Position numbers and translations under genes: made by a program. The notes below the pieces were generated by a model. It did not search any database. It was not told where the DNA came from and saw only the letters and a list, made by a program, of their open reading frames with translations. Shown in pieces: positions 1 through 6,690 of a DNA stretch of 39,906 nt (the stretch's first letter is position 1; every line of letters begins with the position of its first letter). The stretch comes from CAYPTY01 sp964413935 (GTDB lineage: Bacteria > Bacteroidota > Rhodothermia > Balneolales > Balneolaceae): positions 1 through 39,906 of the forward strand of contig CAYPTY010000023.1 of NCBI GenBank assembly GCA_964413935.1, read 5' to 3'.

Positions 1-1
1 G

Positions 2-1630
2 CTTGAAAGTGCCCGCACCCGCTGGGTCTTAATTCTCGGGGTTACCGGCCTGCTGCTGGCATCTACTCTGCTCTTTGTGTTCCGCATGGTGGAAGTGAAA
101 ATGCTGCCTTTCGACAACAAAAACGAGGTGCAGCTGATCATAGATATGCCGGAGGGAACCACACTGGAGCGCACTTACGCTGTAGCCCGCGAAACCGCAC
201 TTCAGCTAAAAGAGATTCCGGAACTCAGGGATTATCAGATCTACACCGGAACTAACGCACCGATTAACTTCAACGGACTGGTACGTATGTACGATCTGCG
301 ACAGGGTTCCAATGTGGCAGACATACAGGTGAACCTGGTGGATAAGTCTGAGCGCAGCGATCAGAGTCACGACATCGCCAAGCGTATCCGTCCGTTGGTT
401 CAGAAAGTGGGCGAAAAGTACGATGCCAGCATTAAAGTGGTTGAAGTGCCCCCCGGACCTCCGGTGATGTCAACCCTGGTGGTTGAGGTTTATGGCCCTG
501 ATCAGGCTGAAAGAGAACGCATCGGTCGAGAAGTTATGGAAGTGTTCAATAATATGGATGGTGTGGTTGATGTGGACTGGATGGTTGAAGCCGATCAGCC
601 CAAGTATAAACTGGATGTCCACAAAGCCAAGGCCCTGCAGTCCGGAATTCAGCCTGCCGCTGTGACCGAAACCGTGACCATGGCTCTCCATGGGCAATCT
701 GCAGGTCGTTTGTATGATCCCAATGCCATCAATGAGGTCCCCATCCTTATACAGCTTGCCGAAGAAGAACGCTCCGGTGTTCAGGAACTGGGCGACATCT
801 ACCTTAAAAATCCGCAGGGATCCATGATTCCGGTCATCGACCTAGTGAATGTGGAAGAAGAAAGCCGTGAAGCTTCCCTCCATCGAAAAAACCAACGTGA
901 TGTGCTCTATGTACTGGCCGAGGTTGCCGGTGAAATCGAATCTCCGGTATATGCCCTGCTGGATGCAGGTGAAAAAATCGACCGTATTGCCATGCCGGAA
1001 GGCTACAGTCTCACTCAGATCTTTTCCGGTCAGCCTTTCGCCGAAGAAAATTACACCCTGAAGTGGGATGGAGAATGGCAGATTACCTACGAGGTATTCC
1101 GTGATCTCGGCATCGCTTTTGCCATAGTGCTTGTGATTATCTATATGCTCATCATCGGCTGGTTTCAGGATTTCAAAGTGCCCATCATCATGATGATTGC
1201 CATTCCTCTTTCACTGGTGGGTATCATTCTGGGCCACTGGTTCATGGGTGCTTTCTTTACGGCCACTTCCATGATCGGTATGATTGCGCTGGCCGGTATC
1301 ATGGTGCGGAATTCCGTACTCCTGATCGACTTTATTCAAATCAGGCTGGACGCCGGTTCTGATCTCAAAAATGCCGTAATCGAAGCCGGTGCCGTTAGAA
1401 CCATGCCCATCCTGCTTACAGCCGGAACCGTGGTCATCGGTGCCTTTGTGATCCTTTTTGATCCCATTTTCCAGGGACTGGCTATCTCGCTGATGGGTGG
1501 AGCCATCGCCTCAACCGCGTTGACTCTGCTGATGGTGCCGCTGATCTACTTCATCGCGGAGAAACACAAATATCCTGAAGTTGCTCAAACTGATGAACCT
1601 GAACCTGAAGCCGAGGAGGTACTGGCATGA
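2..1630 (+). CDS. RND-family efflux transporter permease, C-terminal part (5' end outside window)
   Basis: The frame is open from base 2, so only the C-terminal ~542 residues of a pump that is normally ~1,050 aa are present. The visible part begins with a hydrophobic helix that fits TM7. A large periplasmic porter domain follows (roughly residues 35-350), then a cluster of helices (roughly 370-520) with the conserved RND stretch around 'AGIMVRNSVLLIDF'. RND pumps use proton influx to extrude metals, drugs or lipophiles from the periplasm through a tripartite complex. The sequence is typical of AcrB/CusA-like permeases, but the substrate cannot be assigned. A Shine-Dalgarno sequence for the next gene lies in its last codons, and the stop overlaps the next start by 4 nt, which indicates translational coupling. 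The adaptor and outer-membrane channel genes would lie upstream of the window. Confidence 0.93.
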   Translation, partial: LESARTRWVLILGVTGLLLASTLLFVFRMVEVKMLPFDNKNEVQLIIDMPEGTTLERTYAVARETALQLKEIPELRDYQIYTGTNAPINFNGLVRMYDLRQGSNVADIQVNLVDKSERSDQSHDIAKRIRPLVQKVGEKYDASIKVVEVPPGPPVMSTLVVEVYGPDQAERERIGREVMEVFNNMDGVVDVDWMVEADQPKYKLDVHKAKALQSGIQPAAVTETVTMALHGQSAGRLYDPNAINEVPILIQLAEEERSGVQELGDIYLKNPQGSMIPVIDLVNVEEESREASLHRKNQRDVLYVLAEVAGEIESPVYALLDAGEKIDRIAMPEGYSLTQIFSGQPFAEENYTLKWDGEWQITYEVFRDLGIAFAIVLVIIYMLIIGWFQDFKVPIIMMIAIPLSLVGIILGHWFMGAFFTATSMIGMIALAGIMVRNSVLLIDFIQIRLDAGSDLKNAVIEAGAVRTMPILLTAGTVVIGAFVILFDPIFQGLAISLMGGAIASTALTLLMVPLIYFIAEKHKYPEVAQTDEPEPEAEEVLA

Positions 1631-1938
1631 AACTACTCCTGATCCTGAGTATTGAGGAATACAAAGATTCCGTAAGAAAAATACTGGCACGCGAAGGCGT
1701 GCCGGTATACAGCGAAACCGATATACACGGTTTCAAAGTGGGAAATAGCTCAACCGACCTGAGCAACTGGTTTGCACAGGCACCGCAGGGCACCTTTTCC
1801 AAACTCTTCTTCTCCATTCAAAGCGAGGATTCCGTTAAAAGGGTTATGAAAGCTATTGAAGACTTCAACAGAGAGGATGAGAGCAACGAAAATTATCCCA
1901 TTCATGCCTATCAACTTGGAATTGAGAACTATGTCTGA
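1627..1938 (+). CDS. Small P-II-like/ferredoxin-fold protein coupled to RND pump
   Basis: A 103-aa soluble protein whose ATG overlaps the RND stop by 4 nt (ATGA). It is preceded by a strong GAGGAGG Shine-Dalgarno sequence inside the pump gene. No signal peptide or membrane segment is visible. The alternation of beta and alpha stretches (a 'MKLLLILSIEEY' strand-helix start, then a 'DIHGFKV' strand, then a 'VKRVMKAIEDF' helix) resembles the small ferredoxin-like or P-II-like proteins that accompany some RND transporters. Those have been proposed to sense or regulate the pump, but no function is established here. Its position between the pump and a DUF2892 gene, with overlaps on both sides, indicates one transcript. 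The fold assignment is by eye and should be treated as tentative. That it is a real gene is secure. Confidence 0.72.
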   Translation: MKLLLILSIEEYKDSVRKILAREGVPVYSETDIHGFKVGNSSTDLSNWFAQAPQGTFSKLFFSIQSEDSVKRVMKAIEDFNREDESNENYPIHAYQLGIENYV

Positions 1939-2203
1939 ACAAACGATATCAACACCAAAACAAAGAGATAAAACTGTGAATACCCAAAACGCAACCTGTA
2001 CACCAACTTCCAAAATGGAAAGAATTATTCGGAGACTGGCCGGTACGGTGGTCATGCTTAGTGTAGGACTGGGCTACTTTGTGAGCCCCTACTGGTTTCT
2101 GCTGACGGCCTTTGCGGGTTTAAACCTGTTTCAGTCTTCATTTACAAATTTCTGTTTACCAGAAATACTCCTACGTAAGTTCAATCTGGTCAAGGAGGGT
2201 TGA
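1931..2203 (+). CDS. DUF2892 (YgaP-type) two-helix membrane protein
   Basis: A 90-aa protein. The chosen ATG overlaps the preceding stop by 8 nt. A longer open frame extends upstream to 1856 but would overlap the previous gene by 80 nt. After a polar N-terminal tail of ~25 residues comes the hallmark of the DUF2892 family: a 'MERIIRRLAG' amphipathic start, two hydrophobic helices (around residues 35-55 and 58-72) and a terminal 'FCLPEILLRKFNL', corresponding to the usual 'CP...L' ending. These small inner-membrane proteins often sit beside rhodanese or efflux genes and their role is unknown. Its place as last gene of the RND operon, directly before a terminator, suggests an accessory role for the pump. 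That is inference. Confidence 0.8.
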   Translation: MSEQTISTPKQRDKTVNTQNATCTPTSKMERIIRRLAGTVVMLSVGLGYFVSPYWFLLTAFAGLNLFQSSFTNFCLPEILLRKFNLVKEG

Positions 2204-2260
2204 CGCTCTCCCTGACTATTTTCTTATTTATTCAGCTGCAGCAACAAAGCTGGGTTTTAT

Positions 2261-2287
2261 AAGCGGCTCCATCGGGGCCGCTTTTTT
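2261..2287 (+). terminator. Intrinsic terminator of the RND operon
   Basis: A 7-bp GC-rich stem AAGCGGC / GCCGCTT with a 9-nt loop, followed directly by a run of six T. It lies 57 nt after the DUF2892 stop and closes the efflux operon before the GWxTD gene. Confidence 0.9.
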
Positions 2288-2376
2288 AATTTTGGGAATA
2301 AATTAAGCTCAATATTGGTTCGGCAGTAATACAAGCTTTAAAAGATTGAAAAATATCAATTAAGTAGCTTCGTTTT

Positions 2377-4365
2377 ATGCCCACTATGACAATTATCCTT
2401 CTTTTTATCCTTGCATTCGTCCAGGCACCCGCTGGTACATCAGAAAATGAGTTACTGGAACGCGGTCTTGAACTTGAATCGGAAGGTAAATACGAAGAGG
2501 CCCTGGATACCTGGGCAAATGCATTTTCGGAGCTTCCATCACCCAGTCTGACAGTGGGGCGGGAGTATATTCGTCTCGCAACCGAAATTGGCTCCAAAGA
2601 GCATTACAAAGTTGCTTCCTCAATCTACCTCTGGGGTCTGAGCGCGAACAGCATCAGAGATTCCGAAAAGGAGGTAGTGCGTACCGAAATCGAAATGCTG
2701 AGGCCTCTGATTGAAGGAAGCGTCTATAATGACTGGCGAAAGAGAGTAAAAAAGAAGGATCCACAAGTGCTGAATGAGATGTATCGTTTCTGGCAGGCGA
2801 TGGATCCGACTCCTGGTAGTACTCAGTATAATGAACGCCTGCTTGAACACTGGGAACGCATTGCCCATGCCCGGAAAGAGTTTGACCGAAATAACCGAAC
2901 GGTATATGGCACGGACGACAGAGGCATAGCCTACATTCAGTTTGGTGAGCCTGACCGCAAAGATGAAGGCTTCCTCGAAGCAACCCGTGGCCAGATTATT
3001 GCTCTTTGCGCTCAGCTTGTGCAATCCTGTGACGGAAATGATATGTCCATAGCTATTTTTCAGATTCATGAACGGCCGGGCTACGAGATATGGATTTACA
3101 TGAACGATGATGAAACCCAGGATAATCTTATTCAGATGTTTGGGGATACTCCCGGCGGAGGCTTTGAAGCCATTGACGGGATTGATGAACTGATCCCTTT
3201 CCGGGCTTTTACCAACAGCCGGCGTTATGAGTGGGCTTCAGCATCAACGGCAAACCCCGGCCAGCAAAGGATTTCTCCCGGTATGGTGCTGCAGTACCTT
3301 TATTATGGACAAATAGCCGGAAAGGATACGTTTTTTGCCAATCGCTTTAATGAGCTGGATTTTATTATGAACGGCGATCCCGAACGAAGTGGACGCTTTC
3401 AGGGATTCATAACCAGAAACCAGACCAAACATGAGAAACTGGAGATTGAAGCCGCAAATCCGGATGAATTCTCGACCTACGAAAGAGATCTGCTTCAGCT
3501 TCCCATCGAAATGTTTCATTACCGATTCCTGGACGAAAATAACCAGCCGCTGATTGTAAGCTTCATGCAAAGCTATCCGGGCGTGCCTTTTGTGCAGGAC
3601 TACGGACATAATGAAAAACGTTATCTGGCCGAAGATCCGGATATGGAAATACTGGATGTGATCGATGATTATGAATTGATGCACAGCATCAAAGTACTGG
3701 ATCAGGATAATGTGTTACTGCTGCAAAGTCGTATAGCAGCAAACCTGATCATTGATCCGACTATGCAAACCCCGAGTTCCTCTGTTTTTACCATTCCATA
3801 TGTGAGCAATCAGAAGCTGCGTATCATAACTGGTGCTGAGCTGTACAACAACAATCCCATTACCGAGCCACGATACGATAGTCCCTTCGAAAAAACAGTG
3901 CGTGGTATCGGTAAAGCTGAAGAACAACTGCCCCGTCCGCTGAGTAATGATGCAGATGAACTGCAGATGTCGGACCTCGTTTTCGGGTATCAGATGAATG
4001 AAAATGCAGCAGAAGATGTGCTGTTTCCTTTTGTTGTCGCAAACAGGAAGCAGATACCTCAAAATGAAGCTTTGGCGGTGCACATTGAGGTGTATAATCT
4101 GCAGACCGATCAGGATGGAATCGGCCGGCTCAATATTAACTATTCCATCGAAAACAAAAGAGGGGTGAATCTGTTTCAGGACAGGGAAACCGGCGTGAAC
4201 CTGAGCCTGGACCTGGCTACAGAGGGTCGGCGCTACATCGAAAATCTTGAAATCCAGACCCGACAGCTGCTTCCCGGAGATTATCGCCTGAAACTTCAAA
4301 TCACCGATCGGAAATCCGGAAACAAAATAGGCAAAGAGCTGGATTTCGAAGTTGTTGAAGGCTGA
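2377..4365 (+). CDS. GWxTD domain-containing exported protein
   Basis: A 662-aa protein with an N-terminal signal peptide (hydrophobic stretch at residues 5-16, then 'APAGTS'). A TPR-like helical region follows (about 25-120, 'LESEGKYEEALDTWANAF'). A GWxTD-type domain comes next, centred on 'RTVYGTDDRGIAYIQFGEPD' around residues 174-193. The C-terminal half is beta-rich, with immunoglobulin-like character near the end ('LDFEVVEG'). The family is known from Bacteroidota and relatives as secreted or periplasmic proteins of unknown function. In this copy the signature Gly-Trp-x-Thr-Asp reads Tyr-Gly-Thr-Asp-Asp (Y177-D181), keeping TD and the following RG. It stands alone between a terminator and the UspA gene, so the context adds no function. 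Confidence 0.85.
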   Translation: MPTMTIILLFILAFVQAPAGTSENELLERGLELESEGKYEEALDTWANAFSELPSPSLTVGREYIRLATEIGSKEHYKVASSIYLWGLSANSIRDSEKEVVRTEIEMLRPLIEGSVYNDWRKRVKKKDPQVLNEMYRFWQAMDPTPGSTQYNERLLEHWERIAHARKEFDRNNRTVYGTDDRGIAYIQFGEPDRKDEGFLEATRGQIIALCAQLVQSCDGNDMSIAIFQIHERPGYEIWIYMNDDETQDNLIQMFGDTPGGGFEAIDGIDELIPFRAFTNSRRYEWASASTANPGQQRISPGMVLQYLYYGQIAGKDTFFANRFNELDFIMNGDPERSGRFQGFITRNQTKHEKLEIEAANPDEFSTYERDLLQLPIEMFHYRFLDENNQPLIVSFMQSYPGVPFVQDYGHNEKRYLAEDPDMEILDVIDDYELMHSIKVLDQDNVLLLQSRIAANLIIDPTMQTPSSSVFTIPYVSNQKLRIITGAELYNNNPITEPRYDSPFEKTVRGIGKAEEQLPRPLSNDADELQMSDLVFGYQMNENAAEDVLFPFVVANRKQIPQNEALAVHIEVYNLQTDQDGIGRLNINYSIENKRGVNLFQDRETGVNLSLDLATEGRRYIENLEIQTRQLLPGDYRLKLQITDRKSGNKIGKELDFEVVEG

Positions 4366-4452
4366 TTGCCGACTTCATTGGATATTCACACTCATTCAAT
4401 AGCATACTTCTGAAGAGGTGTGATTCCTCATTCGAAGATCAACAAACAAGGT

Positions 4453-4460
4453 GAGGAGGT
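4453..4460 (+). promoter_or_regulatory. Strong Shine-Dalgarno (GAGGAGGT) of the UspA gene
   Basis: A near-perfect anti-SD match located 6 nt before the ATG at 4467. It stands out because most monocistronic genes here (for example at 9411, 18072, 21620, 27872 and 30194) have no recognisable SD. It suggests strong, SD-driven translation of the stress protein. Confidence 0.75.
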
Positions 4461-4466
4461 GCTGTT

Positions 4467-5294
4467 ATGAAGAATATCAATCATATTTTATTTCCAACGG
4501 ATTTCTCAGAGAACGCAGAAAATGCTCTTCCCTATGCCCTAGAGATGGCCTGCCAGTTTGGAGCTGAACTTACTCTCTTTCATGCTATAGAAGAACCCTA
4601 TGATTTTTCAACAGTGGTTGAAGAATACAAGGGCAAACTGACCAAAAAAGTGGAAGAGCTGCTTCAGGCTAAAGTTGATGAAATTTCAAAAATGCCCCGG
4701 TATGAGAAGCTGACCGTTCATTATGCCATCCGCATCGGAAAAGTAGTTAGGGCTATCCTGGAAGAAACTGAAAAAGATGAGATCGATTTCATCGTGATGT
4801 CGACACAGGGAGCTAGTGCCCTTAAGAAAATCCTCTTCGGATCTTATCCCTCAGAAGTGATACTATTCTCAGAGGTGCCGGTTCTTACCATCCCCTCAGA
4901 AGCACGCTACGATGGATTCGACCATATCACCTTTGCCACAGATTACCGGGCCAAAGATATTGAAGCCCTTCGTCTGGTAACCATGGTGTCTGAACGCTTT
5001 AACTCAGCACTAACCGTTGTACATGTGGAAGAAGAGGAAAAATTTGATTCCCTCATCAATTTCAAAGGATTCAAACAGCATGTGATGGATGAAATACCCC
5101 TTTCCCATATTCGCTATGAATTACTGATCGGAGAGGATTTTTATGATGGTATTCAGCAGTTCACGGATTCCACCGATTCGGCATTGCTGGTCATGACCCG
5201 GAACGAAAAAAGTTTTATCAGGAAGCTACTGGAAAGAGGCTATTCCCAGCAATTGTCATTCTATTCCAAGATTCCTTTACTTGTAATTATGTAA
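4467..5294 (+). CDS. Tandem universal stress protein (two UspA domains)
   Basis: A 275-aa cytosolic protein made of two UspA domains, about 1-147 and 150-275. Domain 1 starts with 'INHILFPTDFSENAENALPYAL', the usual strand-P-T-D-F-S start. It carries the nucleotide-loop region 'STQGASALKKILFGS', equivalent to G-x2-G-x9-G-S with the second Gly replaced by Ala. Domain 2 ('ITFATDYRAKDIEALRLV', then 'VMTRNEKSFIRKLLERGYSQQL') has lost most of the glycine loop and is probably non-ATP-binding. Such asymmetric tandem UspA proteins are common in Bacteroidota-like genomes and are induced by starvation, oxidative or envelope stress. It is flanked by same-strand genes with 101 and 87 nt gaps, so it is probably its own unit with a strong RBS. 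Confidence 0.93.
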   Translation: MKNINHILFPTDFSENAENALPYALEMACQFGAELTLFHAIEEPYDFSTVVEEYKGKLTKKVEELLQAKVDEISKMPRYEKLTVHYAIRIGKVVRAILEETEKDEIDFIVMSTQGASALKKILFGSYPSEVILFSEVPVLTIPSEARYDGFDHITFATDYRAKDIEALRLVTMVSERFNSALTVVHVEEEEKFDSLINFKGFKQHVMDEIPLSHIRYELLIGEDFYDGIQQFTDSTDSALLVMTRNEKSFIRKLLERGYSQQLSFYSKIPLLVIM

Positions 5295-5381
5295 CGGTGG
5301 ATGATTAATACACAGCTAACATAAATCATCTATTTTAAACGACTATTCAACCTATAACCAAGCTGTAAACAAAGGGATGTA

Positions 5382-6650
5382 ATGAAAAAGTACATGACGG
5401 CTGATGAGGCTGTTAAACTCATCAAATCGGGAGACCGTGTATTTCTGCATGGTGTTTCGGCAACGCCACTGGTGCTCATAAAAGCAATGACAGCCCGGGC
5501 TTCAGAATTAAGAAATGTAGAACTGGTTCATCTGCACACCGAAGGCGAAGCGCCTTATGCAAAACCTGAATTCAAGGATTCATTTTTTACCAATGCCCTG
5601 TTTGTGGGTGCCAACGTGCGGAAAGCAGTAAATGAAGGACTTGGGGATTATGTGCCCATCTTCCTAAGTGAAACTCCGGCTCTGTTCCGTAAAAATATTC
5701 TGCCGCTGGATGTGGCCATGATTCACGTATCGCCTCCAGACAAACATGGTTTTTGCTCGCTGGGAGTCTCTGTTGATTCTGCTGTTGCCGCCGTACAAAC
5801 GGCTAAGAGGGTCATTGCACAGGTGAATGTGCAGATGCCGAGAACCCATGGGGATGGCTTGATTCACATAAACGACATCGATGCCATGGTGGAGGTGGAT
5901 GAGGCTCTGCCCGAGCAGATTGTCCCGCCACCCAGCGATGAGGAAACACGAATCGGAAAGTTTTGTGCTGAACTCATCGATAATGGCGCAACCCTGCAGA
6001 TGGGTATCGGAGCCATTCCGAATGCCGTATTAAATGCCCTTGGTAATCACAAAAATCTGGGAATTCACACCGAGATGTTTTCTGACGGTGTAATCGACCT
6101 GGTTGAAAAAGGCGTGATCAACGGAAAGAAAAAACGCATTCACCCGAATAAGATCGTAGCCGGTTTCGTGATGGGATCCCGTAAAACCTATGACTTTATC
6201 GATGATAACCCGGAAGTGGCCATGCTGGATATCGCCTATGTAAACGATACGGCAGTTATCCGGCGTAATCCAAAAGTAACGGCCATCAACTCTGCAGTAG
6301 AAATTGACCTGACCGGACAGGTGTGTGCTGACTCCATCGGTACCTATCATTATTCTGGTGTGGGCGGACAAATGGACTTTATCAGGGGTGCATCCCTTTC
6401 AGAGGGGGGTAAGCCTATCATCGCGTTGCCATCCGTCACCCGAAAAGGGGTGAGTCGTATCACTCCTTATCTGAAAGAGGGTGCAGGGGTGGTTACCACA
6501 CGTGCCCACGTTCACTATGTGGTTACGGAATACGGGATTGCAAACCTTTACGGAAAGAACCTGAAACAAAGGGCACAGGCACTAACCCAGATCGCGCATC
6601 CGGATCACCGTGAAGCGCTGGAAAAAGCAACCTTTGACCGATTCGGTTGA
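5382..6650 (+). CDS. Acetyl-CoA hydrolase/transferase family protein (acyl-CoA:acetate or 4-hydroxybutyrate CoA-transferase type)
   Basis: A 422-aa cytosolic enzyme of the class I acetyl-CoA hydrolase/transferase family, which moves CoA between acyl-CoA and a carboxylate via a glutamyl-CoA intermediate. Visible landmarks are 'HVSPPDKHGFCSLG', the substrate and oxyanion segment 'MGIGAIPNAVL', the catalytic-glutamate motif 'GIHTEMFSDG' (Glu231 by codon count), the CoA-site stretch 'SGVGGQMDFIRGASLSEGG', and the C-terminal 'VTEYGIANLYGKNLKQRA' with 'IAHPDHREAL'. The length matches the ~430-aa family norm. Family members act in acetate, butyrate, succinate or 4-hydroxybutyrate metabolism, and the sequence alone does not separate these. 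The start has a weak SD-like GGGATG upstream. It ends at a hairpin shared with the convergent kinase gene. Confidence 0.92.
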   Translation: MKKYMTADEAVKLIKSGDRVFLHGVSATPLVLIKAMTARASELRNVELVHLHTEGEAPYAKPEFKDSFFTNALFVGANVRKAVNEGLGDYVPIFLSETPALFRKNILPLDVAMIHVSPPDKHGFCSLGVSVDSAVAAVQTAKRVIAQVNVQMPRTHGDGLIHINDIDAMVEVDEALPEQIVPPPSDEETRIGKFCAELIDNGATLQMGIGAIPNAVLNALGNHKNLGIHTEMFSDGVIDLVEKGVINGKKKRIHPNKIVAGFVMGSRKTYDFIDDNPEVAMLDIAYVNDTAVIRRNPKVTAINSAVEIDLTGQVCADSIGTYHYSGVGGQMDFIRGASLSEGGKPIIALPSVTRKGVSRITPYLKEGAGVVTTRAHVHYVVTEYGIANLYGKNLKQRAQALTQIAHPDHREALEKATFDRFG

Positions 6651-6660
6651 TTCAGAACTT

Positions 6661-6690
6661 AAAAGCAGCCTACAAGGGCTGCTTTTTTTA
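6661..6690 (+). terminator. Intrinsic terminator shared by convergent genes
   Basis: AAAAGCAGCC, a 6-nt loop, then GGCTGCTTTT: a 10-bp stem ending in a T run. Located 10 nt after the CoA-transferase stop. On the opposite strand it abuts the kinase stop (6688) and reads out into only four T, so it is a good terminator for the plus strand and a weaker one for the minus strand. Confidence 0.88.

Noticed and set aside
1856..1930. Upstream extension of the DUF2892 frame
   Set aside because: Would overlap the previous gene by more than 80 nt and adds a polar stretch unlike the family; ATG at 1931 is favoured.
3715..4299. 194-aa open frame on the minus strand
   Set aside because: Lies fully inside the GWxTD protein gene; composition and lack of motifs indicate a shadow frame.
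5300..5330. Hairpin GATGATT...AATCATC after the UspA gene as a terminator
   Set aside because: Stem is AT-rich, loop is 17 nt and there is no T-tract, so it is not a convincing terminator.
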